64,000 nucleotides of DNA from Liolophura sinensis (Eukaryota; Mollusca; Polyplacophora; Chitonida; Chitonidae), in the NCBI RefSeq assembly GCF_032854445.1, contig NW_027018092.1:21479-85478 (forward strand), read 5' to 3'. The position numbers and the translations under genes were made by a program. Shown in pieces: positions 1 through 12,703 of the stretch (its first letter is position 1; each line of letters opens with the position of its first letter). Below the pieces are notes generated by a model. The model saw only the letters and a program-made list of their open reading frames with translations. It did no database searches and was not told the origin of the DNA.

Positions 1-627
1 AGTATTGGACCTGATGCTTTCGGCTACACTGTCCGTGATCTCCCGAAACGGTTGTAGGATGACATTGATTTCAGTTCCCATCTAACTCCAGTACTCTATT
101 AGAAGGCGTAGAGATCTAACTACAACAGCAAACGACGTGGACCTGTAAAAGTTAGCTTTGTTTTGCGCAGACCTCGTCCTCTTTACTATACGTTAAACAG
201 GCCAGGGTGATTGACAGATATGGACATGTGCCCTGCTCCAAGTGCTGACTTTCTAACGATGGCCGAGCTATCAGTGGAGCAGTGAGCCTGTGCATGGCAG
301 GTCGTGGATTGAGATGTGAATGTACAAACTTGCTGTTACACTGGTCGTGTTTTTGCATTATTTCTTACTAATAGCGGGTTAAGCCTGCCAAGGGACGACT
401 GTTTTTCACCGGGCATAGCGTAGCATCATCAAGGTGGCCGATCTCTTCGAGGGAATGGAAATGACCGGCCGACTGCCTCAATGACAAACGGTGTAAGGTC
501 GCATGGAATCTTTGAAAGCCGTCCATGTGGAACATGTGTCCTTCGAACACAGAACGTGAAGATGAAAACGTCATCGATCCGATCCGGGATCCCGGCCTAG
601 GATCTGCTATTCGCAGATCCATTCTAG
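1..627 (+). repeat. Partial macrosatellite unit at window edge (3' part)
   Basis: The window opens inside a unit at the stretch about 600 bp before its end. It runs to the terminal hairpin (600-620) and CTAG (624-627). It is collinear with the last ~620 bp of the complete units, so the array continues leftward. Confidence 0.95.
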
Positions 628-808
628 TTATTATTATTATTATTATTATTTTTTTTTCACCGACTTTGTTCGCATGGAAACTTTTTTACCGTTCAACATA
701 CAGGTCTGAAATTTTGCACACATATTCTGGCGGTGAATACCTCGGGACAAATTCTCAACTTTTTTGCTATGTCACGTGGTTCGGCCGCCATATTGGATTT
801 TGTGTAAA

Positions 809-839
<31 letters not shown>

Positions 840-1948
840 GAACCGATCGGTTTGAAAGTTAACATGCAGCTAGTAAGTCACGAGTTCTTTAAAGTTTGCG
901 AAAATGGTTCACTTCCGGTCAAAATTCTGGAAGTTCGCCATTGGTCGAATTTGTGACGTCACAAAAAGTTCTCAAAGTTCAATTGTTCTGAACACATTCT
1001 GGTGTATCTTGAGCTGCTGATTCTGAATCTGCTTGTGTTTTTGGCATATCTATGTAAATTTTTGAGATATAAGCAAAAAAGTAAAAAAATAGACGTAAGT
1101 TCAATGACCTGTAACTCGAGAACTATGACAGCTAGAAATGTGCAACCTGCACGACATTGTAGCCCAAGACATGCTCTTTCGAGCATTCGTCAACAGATTT
1201 GAGCTCCGATCAATAGTTTTTTCGCTACAAGCGTTTAAATCACAACACCGTTTTTTGTTTAGAAAAAGATGGGAATCCTATTGCTTTAACATGGAGTTAG
1301 ATGGGGACTGGACTGGGTTTGTAGTATTTGACCTGATGTTTCGGCCACACTGTCCGTGATCTCCCGAAACGGTTGTGGGATGACATTGATTCCAGTTCCC
1401 ATCTATCTCCAGTACTCTATTAGATGGCGTAGAGATCTAACTTCAACAGCAAACGACGTGGACCTGTAAAAGTTAGCTTTGTTTTGCGCACACCTCGTCC
1501 TCTTTACTATACGTTAAACAGGCCAGGGTGATTGACAGATATGGACATGTGCCCTGGTATAAGTGCTGACTTTCTAACGGTGGCCGAGCTATCAGTGGAG
1601 CTGTGAATCTGTGCATGGCAGGTCGTAGATTGAGATGTGAATGTACAAACTTGCTGTTACACTGGTCGTGTTTTTGCCTTATTTCTTACAAATAGCGGGC
1701 TAAGTCTGCCAAGGGACGACCGTTTTTCACTGGGCATAGCGTAGAATCATCAAGGTCGCTGATCTATTCGAGGGAATGCATATGACCGGCCGACTGCCTC
1801 AGTGACAAACGGTGTAAGGTCGCATGGAAACTTTGAAAGCCGTGTATATGGAACATGTGTCCTTCGAACACAGAACATGAAGGGGAAAACGTCATCGATC
1901 AGATCCGGGATCCCGGCCTAGGATCTGCTATTCGCAGATCCATTCTAG
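628..1948 (+). repeat. Macrosatellite unit U1 (1,321 bp, head type a)
   Basis: Reference-like unit: TTA/poly-T spacer, 'TTCGCATGGAAAC' head (type a), no 57-bp subrepeat. Motifs CACGTG 773, GCCGCCATATT 784, CACTTCCGG 910, ATTGG 940 and TGACGTCA 954 are all intact. Its middle is closely similar to U4 and U14. Confidence 0.95.
773..961 (+). promoter_or_regulatory. Promoter-like motif cluster (representative copy in U1)
   Basis: Within 190 bp: E-box CACGTG 773-778, YY1-type GCCGCCATATT 784-794, ETS-type CACTTCCGG 910-918, inverted CCAAT (ATTGG) 940-944, and full CRE TGACGTCA 954-961. The same order and spacing recur in the other units. TGACGTCA is intact in 24 of 27 (mutated in U7, U18 and U24). 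These are textbook sites for MYC/USF, YY1, ETS/GABP, NF-Y and CREB/ATF in TATA-less animal promoters. That they drive transcription here is an inference; the motifs could be chance features inherited from one founder. Confidence 0.4.
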
Positions 1949-3312
1949 TTCTTATTATTAGGGATCCCGTTCTCCCGAACGGGATCCCTATTGTAATCGT
2001 TCTGTTTTTTCTTATTATTATTATTATTTTTTTTTCACCGACTTTGTTCGCATGGAAACTTTTTTACCGTTCAACATACAGGTCTGAAATTTTCCACACA
2101 TATTCTGGCGGTGAATATCTCGGGACAAATTCTCCACTTTTTTGTTATGTCACGTGGTTCGTCCGCCATATTGGATTTTGTGTAAAATCTTTAAAAATCT
2201 TCTTCTCCAGAACCACTGAACCGATCAGTTTCAAATTTAACATGCAACTAGTAGGTCATGAGTTCTTTAAAGTTTGCGAAAATGGTTCACTTCCGATCAA
2301 AACTCTGGAAGCTCGCCATTGGTCGAATTTATGACGTCACAAAAAGTTCTTAAAGTTCATTTGTTCTGAACGAATTCTGATGTATATTGAGCTGCTGATT
2401 CCGAATCTGGTTGTATTTTTTGCATATCTGTGTAACTTTTTGAGATATGAGCAAAAAACTAAAAAAATTACGTAATTTCAATGGCGTTTTAATCGAGAAC
2501 TATGGCAGCTAGAAATGTGCAAATTGCATGAAAATGTAGTTCAAGACACGCTCTTTCGATCATTCGTCAACGGATTTGAGCTCCGATTAAAAGTTTTCTC
2601 GCTAGAAGCGTTTTGAAAAACAACACCGTTTTTGTTTAGAAAAAGATGGGAATCCTATTGCTTTAACATGGAGTTAGATGGGGAATGGACTGGATTTGTA
2701 GTATTTGACCTGATGCTTTCGGCTACACTGTCCGTGATCTCCCGAAACCGTTGTAGGATGACATTCAGCTATACAGTACTATATTAGATGGCGTAGAGAT
2801 CTAACTACAACAGTAAACGGCATGCAACTGTGAAAGTTAGCTTTGTTATGCGTAGACCTCGTCCTCTTTACTACACGTTAAAGAGGCCAGGGTATTTGAC
2901 AGATATGGACATGTGCCGTGGCCCAAGTGCGGGCTTTCTATTGATGGCCGAGCTATCATAAGAGCCGTGAGTCTGTGCATGGCGTGTCGTGGATTGAGAT
3001 GTGAATGTACAAACTTGCTGTTACACTGGTCGTGTTTTTGCGTTATTTCTTACAAATAGCGGGCTAAGTCTACCAAGGAACGACCGTTTTTCACTAGGCA
3101 TAGCCTAACTTCATTAAGTTCGCCGATCTATTCACGGGAATGCAAATGACCGGCCGACTGCCTCAGTGACAAACGGTGTAAGGTCGCATGGAAACTTTGA
3201 AAGCCGTGTATGTGGAACATGTGTCCTTCGAACACAGAACATGAAGGGGAAAACGTCATCGATCCGATCCGGGATCCCGGCCTAGGATCTGCTATTCGCA
3301 GATCCATTCTAG
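1949..3312 (+). repeat. Macrosatellite unit U2 (1,364 bp, head a, one subrepeat)
   Basis: Spacer holds one 57-bp subrepeat (hairpin 1960-1989) reached after CTAGTTCTTATTATT. The 3' half carries a shortened 'CATTCAGCTATACAG' variant near 2763, also seen in U7 and U23 and, in a diverged form, U21. Confidence 0.95.
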
Positions 3313-3480
3313 TTAGGGATCCCGTTCTCCCGAACGGGATCCCTATTGTAATCGTTCTGTTTTTTCTTATTAGGGATCCCGTTCTCCCGAACGGGATCCC
3401 TATTGTAATCGTTCTGTTTTTTCTTATTAGGGATCCCGTTCTCCCGAACGGGATCCCTATTGTAATCGTTCTGTTTTTTC

Positions 3481-3515
<35 letters not shown>

Positions 3516-3821
3516 TTTTTTTCACCGACTTTGTTCGCATGGAAACTTTTTTACCGTTTAACATACAGGTCTGAAATTTTGCACACATATTCTGGCGGTG
3601 AATACCTCGGGACAAATTCTCAACTTTTTTGCCATGTCACGTGGTTCGGACGCCATATTGGATTTTGTGTAAAATCTTTAAAAATCTTCTTCTCCAGAAC
3701 CACTGAACCGATCGGTTTCAAACTTGACATGCAGCTAGTAAGTCACGAGTTCTTTAAAGTTTGCGAAAATGGTTCACTTCCGGTCAAAATTCTGGAAGTT
3801 CGCCATTGGTCGAATTTATGA
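3210..3821 (+). other. Longest recurrent open frame of the array (203 codons), probably non-coding
   Basis: An open frame beginning MWNMCPSNTEHEGEN recurs with 60-200 codons at the start of most units (for example 525, 1855, 12601, 13970, 15304, 16673, 34527). It translates the unit end, the spacer as poly-Ile/Phe, and the next head. The 57-bp subrepeat adds 19 codons (core RDPVLPNGIPIVIVLFFL) and TTA runs add Ile, so length changes keep the frame. No domain is recognised. The frame crosses the proposed element boundary and its C-terminal part is interrupted in many units, so I read it as a by-product of low stop density, not as a gene. Confidence 0.3.
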
Positions 3822-4814
3822 CGTCACAAAAAGTTCTCAAAGTTCAATTGTTCTGAACGTATTCTGGTGTATCTTGAGCTGCTGATTCTGAATCTGCTTG
3901 TATTTGTTGCATATCTGTGTAACTTTTTGAGATGTTAGCAAAAAACTCAAAAAAGTGACGTAACTTCAATGACCTGTAACTCGAGATCTGTGGGAGCTAG
4001 AAATGTGCAACCTGCACGAAATTGTAGCCCAAGACATGCTCTTTCGAGCATTCGTCAACAGATTTGAGCTCCGATCAATAGTTTTTTCGCTACAAGCGTT
4101 TAAATGACAACACCGTTTTTTGTTTAGAAAAAGGTGCTAATCCTATTGCTTTAACATGGAGTTAGATGGGGAGAAAACTGGGTTTGTAGTATTTGACCTG
4201 ATGCTTTCGGCTACACTGTCCGTGATCTCCCGAAACGGTTGTAGGATGACATTGATTCCAGTTCCCATCTAACTCCAGTACTATATTAGATGGCGTAGAG
4301 ATCTAAATACAACAGCAAACGACATGGACCTGTAAAAGTTAGCTTTGTTTTGCGCAGACCTCGTGCTCTTTACTATACGTTAAACAATCCAGGGTGATTA
4401 ACAAATATGGATATTTGAACTGGTCCAAGTGCTGACTTTCTAACGATGGCCGAGCTATCAGTAGAGCAGTGAGTCTGTGCATGGCATGTCGTGGATTGAG
4501 ATGTGAATGTACAAACTTGCTGTTACACTGGTCGTGTTTTTGCCTTATTTCTTACAATTAGCGGGCTAAGTCTGCCAAGGAACGACCGTTTTTCACTGGG
4601 CATAGCGTAGCATCATTAAGGTCGCCAAACTATTCGAGGGAATGCAAATGACCGGCCGACTGCCTCAATGGCGAAAGGTGTAAGGTCGCATGGAAACTTT
4701 GAAAGCCGTGTATGTGAAACATGTGTCCTTCGAACACAGAACATGAAGGGGAAAACTTCATCGATCCGATCCGGGATCCCGGCCTAGGATCTGCTATTCG
4801 CAGATCCATTCTAG
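3313..4814 (+). repeat. Macrosatellite unit U3 (1,502 bp, head a, three subrepeats)
   Basis: The only unit with three tandem 57-bp subrepeats (hairpins 3315-3344, 3372-3401, 3429-3458), followed by a long TTA run. The longest open frame of the array (203 codons, starting in U2 at 3210) crosses this expansion without losing frame. Confidence 0.95.
3315..3485 (+). repeat. 57-bp spacer subrepeat, three tandem copies (U3)
   Basis: Each 57-bp copy starts with a perfect hairpin: arm AGGGATCCCGTTC, loop TCCC, arm GAACGGGATCCCT. It then has ATTGTAATCGTTCTG, a T run and CTTATT. Copies begin at 3315, 3372 and 3429. Single copies occur at 1960, 12709, 15412, 16790, 20807, 25318, 28006, 30687 and 34635; two occur in U24. 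Total 14 in the window. The core GGGATCCCG is shared with the unit-end palindrome. Function unknown; it sits only between CTAG and the next unit body. Confidence 0.95.
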
Positions 4815-6129
4815 TTATTATTATTATTATTTTTTTTTCACCGACTTTGTTCGCATGGAAACTTTTTTACCGTTCAACATAAAGGTCTGAAATTTTGCAC
4901 ACATATTCTGGCGGTGAATACCTCGGGACAAATTCTCAACTTTTTTGCTATGTCACGTGGTTCGGCCGCCATATTGGATTTTGTGTAAAATCTTTAAAAA
5001 TCTTCTTCTCAAGAACCACTGAACCGATCGGTTTGAAAGTTGACATGTAGCTAGTAAGTCACGAGTTCTTTAAAGTTTGCGAAAATGGTTCACTTCCGGT
5101 CAAAATTCTGGAAGTTCGCCATTGGTCGAATTTGTGACGTCACAAAAAGGTCTCAAAGTTCAATTGTTCTGAACACATTCTGGTGTATCTTAAGCTGCTG
5201 ATTCTGAATCTGTTTGTATTTTTTGTATATCTGTGTAACTTTTTGAGATATGAGCAAAAAAGTAAAAAAATAGACGTAAGTTCAATGACCTGTAACTCGA
5301 GAACTATGACAGCTAGAAATGTGCAACCTGCACGACATTGTAGCCCAAGACATGCTCTTTCGAGCATTCGTCAACAGATTTGAGCTCTGATCAATAGTTT
5401 TTTCGCTACAAGCGTTTAAATCACAACACCGTTTTTTGTTTAGAAAAAGGTGGGAATCCTATTGCTTTAACATGGAGTTAGATGGGGACTGGACTGGGTT
5501 TGTAGTATTTGACCTGATGTTTCGGCCACACTGTCCGTGATCTCCCGAAACGGTTGTGGGATGACATTGATTCCAGTTCCCATCTATCTCCAGTACTCTA
5601 TTAGATGGCGTAGAGATCTAACTTCAACAGCAAACGACGTGGACCTGTAAAAGTTAGCTTTGTTTTGCGCACACCTCGTCCTCTTTACTATACGTTAAAC
5701 AGGCCAGGGTGATTGACAGATATGGACATGTGCCCTGGTATAAGTGCTGACTTTCTAACGGTGGCCGAGCTATCAGTGGAGCTGTGAATCTGTGCATGGC
5801 AGGTCGTAGATTGAGATGTGAATGTACAAACTTGCTGTTACACTGGTCGTGTTTTTGCCTTATTTCTTACAAATAACGGGCTAAGTCTGCCAAGGGACGA
5901 CCGTTTTTCACTGGGCATAGCGTAGAATCATCAAGGTCGCTGATCTATTCGAGGGAATGCATATGACCGGCCGACTGCCTCAGTGACAAACGGTGTAAGG
6001 TCGCATGCAAACTTTGAAAGCCGTGTATATGGAACATGTGTCCTTTGAACACAGAACATGAAGGGGAAAACGTCATCGATCAGATCCGGGATCCCGGCCT
6101 AGGATCTGCTATTCGCAGATCCATTCTAG
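4815..6129 (+). repeat. Macrosatellite unit U4 (1,315 bp, head a)
   Basis: No subrepeat. Body nearly matches U1 and U14, including 'AACACATTCTGG' near 5172 and the AAAATAGACG block near 5268, which marks a shared sub-lineage separated by 4.2 and 13.4 kb. Confidence 0.95.
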
Positions 6130-7444
6130 TTATTATTATTATTATTTTTTTTTCACCGACTTTGTTCGCATGGAAACTTTTTTACCGTTCAACATACAGG
6201 TCTGAAATTTTGCACACATAATCTGGCGGTGAATATCTCGGGACAAATTCTCCACTTTTTTGCTATGTCACGTGGTTCAGCCGCCATATTGGATTTTGTG
6301 TAAAATCTTTAAAAATCTTCTTCTCCAGAACCACTGAACCGATCGGTTTCAAATTTGACATGCAGCTAGTAGGTTACGAGTTCTTTAAAGTTTGCGAAAA
6401 TGGTTCACTTCCGGTCAAAATTCTGGAAGCTCGCCATTGGTCGAATTTGTGACGTCACAAAAAGTTCTCAAAGTTCAAATGTTCTGAACGTATTCTGATG
6501 TATCTTGAGCTGGTAATTCTGAATCTGCTTGTATTTTTTGTATATCTGTGGAACTTTTTGAGATATCAGCAAAAAACTCAAAAAAATGACGTAATTTCAA
6601 TGACCTGTAACTCGAAAACTATGACAGCTAGAAATGTGCAACTTGCACGAAATTGTAGCCCAAGACATGCTCTTTCGAGCATTCGTCAACAGATTTGAGC
6701 TCCGATCAATAGTTCTTTCGCTACAAGCGTTTAAATGACAACACCGTTTTTTGTTTAGAAAAAGACGGGAATCCTATTGCTTTAACATGGAGTTAGATGG
6801 GGACTGGAGTGGGTTTGTAGTATTTGACCTGATGTTTCGGCCACACTGTCCGTGATCTCCCGAAACGGTTGTGGGATGACATTGATTCCAGTTCCCATCT
6901 ATCTCCAGTACTCTATTAGATGGCGTAGAGATCTAACTTCAACAGCAAACGACGTGGACCTGTAAAAGTTAGCTTTGTTTTGCGCAGACCTCGTCCTCTT
7001 TACTATACGTTAAACAGACCAGGGTGATTGACAGATATGGACATGTGCCCTGGTATAACTGCTGACTTTCTAACGGTGGCCGAGCTATCAGTGGAGCTGT
7101 GAGTCTGTGCATGGCAGGTCGTAGATTGAGATGTGAATGTACAAACTTGCTGTTACACTGGTCGTGTTTTTGCCTTATTTCTTACAAATAGCGGGCTAAG
7201 TCTGCCAAGGGACGACTGTTTTTCAATGGGCATAGCGTAGAATCATCAAGGTCGCTGATCTATTCGAGGGAATGCATATGACCGGCCGACTGCCTCAGTG
7301 ACAAACGGTGTAAGGTCGCATGGAAACTTTGAAAGCCGTGTATATGGAACATGTGTCCTTCGAACACAGAACATGAAGGGGAAAACGTCATCGATCAGAT
7401 CCGGGATCCCGGCCTAGGATCTGCTATTCGCAGATCCATTCTAG
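6130..7444 (+). repeat. Macrosatellite unit U5 (1,315 bp, head a)
   Basis: No subrepeat; the CRE-like TGACGTCA near 6449 is intact. The 3' half has the 'GGCCACACTGTCC' variant shared with U1, U4, U6, U14 and U26. Confidence 0.95.
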
Positions 7445-8762
7445 TTATTATTATTATTATTATTTTTTTTTCACCGACTTTGTTCGCATGGAAACTTTTT
7501 TACCGTTCAAGATACAGGTCTGAAATTTTGCACACATAATCTGGCGGTGAATATCTCGGGACAAATTCTCCACTTTTTTGCTATGTCACGTGGTTCGGCC
7601 GCCATATTGGATTTTGTGTAAAATCTTTAAAAATCTTCTTCTCAAGAACCACTGAACCGATCGGTGTCAAACTTGACATGCAGCTAGTAAGTCACAAGTT
7701 CTTTAAAGTTTGCAAAAATGGTTCACTTGCGGTCAAAACTCTGGAAGCTCGCCATTGGTCGAATTTGTGACGTCACAAAAAGTTCTCAAAGTTCAATTGT
7801 TCTGAACGTATTCTGGTGTATCTTGAGTTGCTGATTCTGAATCTGCTTGTGTTTTTGGCATATCTGTGTAACTTTTTGAGATATGAGCCAAAAAGTAAAA
7901 AAAGTGACGTAAATTCAAACACCTGTAACTCGAGAACTATAACAGCTAGAAATGTGCAACCTGCACGAAATTGTAGCCCAAGACATGCTCTTTCGATCAT
8001 TCGTCAACAGATTTCAGCTCCGATCAATAGTTTTTTCCCTACAAGCGTTTCAATCACAACACCGTTTTTTGTTTAGAAAAAGACGGGAATCCCATTGCTT
8101 TAACATGGAGTTAGATGGGGACTGGTCTGGGTTTGTAGTATTTGACCTGATGTTTCGGCCACACTGTCCGTGATCTCCCGAAACAGTTGTGGGATGACAT
8201 TGATTCCAGTTCCCATCTATCTCCAGTCCTCTATTAGATGGCGTAGAGATCTAACTTCAACAGCAAACGACGTGGACCTGTAAAAGTTAGCTTTGTTTTG
8301 CGCAGACCTCGTCCTCTTTACTATACGTTAAACAGACCAGGATGATTGACAGATATGGACATGTGCCCTGGTATAACTGCTGACTTTCTAACGGTGGCCG
8401 AGCTATCAGTGGAGCTGTTAGTCTGTGCATGGCAGGTCGTAGATTGAGATGTGAATGTACAAACTTGCTGTTACACTGGTCGTGTTTTTGCCTTATTTCT
8501 TACAAATAGCGGGCTAAGTCTGCCAAGGGACGACCGTTTTTCACTGGGCATAGCGTAGAATCATCAAGGTCGCTGATCTATTCGAGGGAATGCATATGAC
8601 CGGCCGTCTGCCTCAGTGACAAACGGTGTAAACTCGCATGGAAACTTTGAAAGCCGTGTATATGGAACATGTGTCCTTCGAACACAGAACATGAAGGGGA
8701 AAACGTCATCGATCAGATCCGGGATCCCGGCCTAGGATCTGCTATTCGCAGATCCATTCTAG
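7445..8762 (+). repeat. Macrosatellite unit U6 (1,318 bp, head a)
   Basis: No subrepeat; close to U5 in the 3' half. The ETS-like site is altered (cacttGcgg near 7729), while the CRE near 7768 is intact. Confidence 0.95.
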
Positions 8763-10063
8763 TTATTATTATTATTATTTTTTTTTCACCGATTTTGTTC
8801 GCATGGAAACTTTTTTACCTTTCAACATACAGGTCTGAAATTTTGCACACATAATTTGGCGGTGAATATCTCGGGACAAATTCTCCACTTTTTTGCTATG
8901 TCACGTGGTTCGGCCGCCATATTGGATTTTGTTGAAAATCTTTAAAAATCTTCTTCTCCAGAACCACTGAACCGATCGGTTTCAATCTTGACATGCAGCT
9001 AGTAAGTCACGAGTTCTTTAAAGTTTGCGAAAATGGTTCACTTCCGGTCAAAATTCTGGAAGCTCGCCATTGGTCAAATTTGTAACGTCACAAAAAGTTC
9101 TCAAAGTTCAATTGTTCTGAACGCGTTCTGATGTATCTTGAGCTGCTGATTCTGAATCTGCTTGTGTTTTTGGCATATCTGTGTAACTTTTTGAGATATG
9201 AGCAAAAAACTAAAAAAAGTGACGTAATTTTAATGGCCTTTTAATCGAGAACTATGACAGCTAGAAATGTGCAACCTGCATGAAAATGTAGTTCAAGACA
9301 CGCTCTTTCGATCATTCGTCAACGGATTTGAGCTCCGATTATTAGTTTTCTCGCTAGGGGCGTTTAAATAACAACACCGTTTTTGTTTAGAAAAAGATGG
9401 GAATCCTATTGATTTAACATGGAGTTAGATGGGGACTGGACTGGATTTGTAGTATTTGACCTGATGCTTTCGGCTACACTGTCCGTGATCTCCAGAAACC
9501 GTTGTAGGATGACATTCAGCTACACAGTACTATATTAGATGGCGTAGAGATCTAACTACAACAGTAAACGGCATGCAACTGTGAAAGTTAGCTTTGTTTT
9601 GCGTAGACCTCGTCCTCTTTACTACACGTTAAACAGGCCAGGGTAATTGACAGATATGGACATGTGCCGTGGCCCAAGTGCGGGCTTTCTATTGATGGCC
9701 GAGCTATCATGAGAGCCGTGAGTCTGTGCATGGCGTGTGGTGGATTGAGATGTGAATGTACAAACTTGCTGTTACACTGGTCGTGTTTTTGCGTTATTTC
9801 TTACAAATAGCGGGCTAAGTCTGCCAAGGAACGACCGTTTTTCACTAGGCATAGCCTAACTTCATTAAGTTCGCCGATCTATTCACGGGAATGCAAATGA
9901 CCGGCCGACTGCCTCAGTGACAAACGGTGTAAGGTCGCATGGAAACTTTGAAAGCCGTGTATGTGGAACATGTGTCCTTCGAACACAGAACATGAAGGGG
10001 AAAACGTCATCGATCCGATCCGGGATCCCGGCCTAGGATCTGCTATTCGCAGATCCATTCTAG
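8763..10063 (+). repeat. Macrosatellite unit U7 (1,301 bp, head a)
   Basis: No subrepeat. The CRE is mutated (TAACGTCA near 9082). The 3' half is of the U2 kind, with 'CATTCAGCTACACAG' near 9513, so the unit joins a U5/U6-like head to a U2-like tail. Confidence 0.95.
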
Positions 10064-11380
10064 TTATTATTATTATTATTATTTTTTTTTCACCGACTTT
10101 GTTCGCATGGAAACTTTTTGACCGTTCAACATACAGGTCTCAAATTTTGCACACATAATCTGGCGGTGAATATCTCGGGACAAATTCTCCACTTTTTTGC
10201 TATGTCACGTGGTTCGGACGCCATATTGGATTTTGTGTAAAATCTTTAAAAATCTTCTTCTCCAGAACCACTGAACCGATCGTTTTCAAATTTGATATGC
10301 AGCTAGTAAGTTACGAGTTCTTTAAAGTTTGCGAAAATGGTTCACTTCCGATAAAATTCTGGAAGTTCGCCATTGGTCGAATTTGTGACGTCACAAAAAG
10401 TTCTCAAAGTTCAATTGTTCTCAACGTATTCTGGTGTATCTTGAGCTGCTGATTCCGAATCTGCATGTATTTTTTGAATATCTGTGTAACTTTTTGAGAT
10501 ATTAGCAAAAAACTCAAAAAAGTGACGTAAGTTCAATGACCTGTAACTCGAGATCTGTGGGAGCTAGAAATGTGCAACCTGCACGAAATTGTAGCCCAAG
10601 ACATGCTCTTTCGAGCATTGGTCAACGGATTTCAGCTCCGATCAAAAGTTTTCTCGCTACAAGCGTTTAAATGACAACACCGTTTTTTGTTTAGAAAAGG
10701 TGGGAATCCTATTGCTTTAACATGGAGTTAGATGGGGACTGGACTGGGTTTGTAGTATTTGACCTGATGCTTTCGGCTACACTGTCCGTGATCTCCCAAA
10801 ACAGTTGTAGGATGACATTGATTCCAGTTCCCATCTATCTCCAGTACTCTATTAGATGGCGTAGAGATCTAACTACAACAGCAAATGACATGGACCTGTA
10901 AAAGTTAGCTTTGTTTTGCGCAGACCTCGTCCTCTTTACTATACGTTAAAGAGGCCAGGGTGATTAACAGATATGGACATGTGAACTGGTCCAAGTGCTG
11001 ACTTTCCAACGATGGCCGAGCTATCACTGGAGCAGTGAGTCTGTGCATGGCATGTCGTGGATTGAGATGTGAATGTACAAACCTGCTGTTACACTGGTCG
11101 TGTTTTTGCCTGATTTCTTACAATTAGCGGGCTAAGTCTGCCAAGGAACGACCGTTTTTCTCTGGGCATATCGTAGCATGATTAAGGTCGCCGATCTATT
11201 CGAGGGAATGCAAATGACCGGCCGACTGCATCATTTACAAACGGTGTAAGGTCGCAAGGTAACTTTGAAAGCCGTGTTTGTGGAACATGTGTCCTTCGAA
11301 CATAGATCATGAAGGGGAAAACGTCATCGATCCGATCCGGGATCCCGGCCTAGGATCTGCTATTCGCAGATCCATTCTAG
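10064..11380 (+). repeat. Macrosatellite unit U8 (1,317 bp, head a)
   Basis: No subrepeat. One base is lost in the ETS region (cacttccgATAAAA near 10344). The terminal hairpin and CTAG are intact. Confidence 0.95.
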
Positions 11381-12703
11381 TTTCTTATTATTATTATTAT
11401 TATTTTTTTTTCACCGAATTTGTTCGCATGGAAACTTTTTTACCGTTCAACATACAGGTCTGAAATTTTGCACACATATTCTGGCGGTGAATATCTCGGG
11501 ACAAATTCTCCACTTTTTTGTTATGTCACGTGGTTCGGACGCCATATTGGATTTTGTGTAAAATCTTTAAAAATCTTCTTCTCCAGAACCACTGAACCGA
11601 TCGGTTTCAAATTTGACATCCTGCTAGTAAGTTACGAGTTCTTTAAAGTTTGCGAAAATGGTTGACTTCCGGTCAAAATTCTGGAAGTTCGCCATTGGTC
11701 GAATTTGTGACGTCACAAAAAGTTCTCAAAGTTCAATTGTTCTAAACGTATTCTAGTGTATTTTGAGCTGCTGATTCTGAATCTGCTTGTATTTTTTGTA
11801 TATCTGTGTAACTTTTTGAGATATTAGCAAAAAACTCAAAAAATTTACGTAATTTCAATGACCTGTAACTCGAGATGTGTGGGAGCAAGAAATGTGCAAC
11901 CTGCACCAAATTGTAGCCCAAGACATGCTCTTTCGAGCATTCGTCAACGGATTTGAGCTCCGATAAATAGTTTTTTCGCTACAAGCGTTTAAATGACAAC
12001 ACCGTTTTTTGTTTAGAAAAAGGTGCTAATCCTATTGCTTTAACATGGAGTTAGATGGGGACAAAACTGGGTTTGTAGTATTTGACCTGATGCTTTCGGC
12101 TACACTGTCCGTGATCTCCCGAAACGGTTGTAGGATAACATTGATTCCAGTTCCCATCTAACTCCAGTACTCTATTAGATGGCGTAGAGATTTAACTACA
12201 ACAGCAAACGACATATACCTGTAAAAGTTAGCTTTGTTTTGCGCAGACCTCGTCCTCTTTACTATACGTTAAACAATCCAGGGTGATTAACAAATATGGA
12301 TATGTGAACTGGTCCAAGAGCTGACTTTCCAACGATGGCCGAGCTATCAGTGGAGCTGTGAGTCTGTGCATGGCAGGTCGTGGATTGAGATGTGAATCTA
12401 CAAACTTGCTGTTACACTGGTCGTGTTCTTGCCTTATTTCTTACAAATAGCGTGCTAAGTCTGCCAAGGAACGACCGTTTTTCACTGGGCATAGCGTAGC
12501 ATCATTAAGGTCGCCGATCTATTCGAGGGAATGCAAATGACCGGCCGACTGCCTCAGTGACAAACGGTGTAAGGTCGCATGGAAACTTTGAAAGCCGTGT
12601 ATGTGGAACATGTGTCCTTCGAACACAGAACATAAAAGGGAAAACGTCATCGATCCGATCCGGGATCCCGGCCTAGGATCTGCTATTCGCAGATCCATTC
12701 TAG
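11381..12703 (+). repeat. Macrosatellite unit U9 (1,323 bp, head a; first half of a duplicated dimer)
   Basis: Body is almost the same as U11, 2.7 kb to the right. Shared rare variants include 'CTAAACGTATTCTAG' (11743 and 14445) and 'GATTTAACTACAAC' (12188 and 14891). Its 5' 50 bp differ from U11, which marks the duplication edge. Confidence 0.95.

Noticed and set aside
657-658. Canonical Helitron 5' TC end inserted between A and T
   Set aside because: The TC before ACCGAC follows a T run and not an A, and head-d units lack CACC, so the 5' end cannot be fixed from this window.
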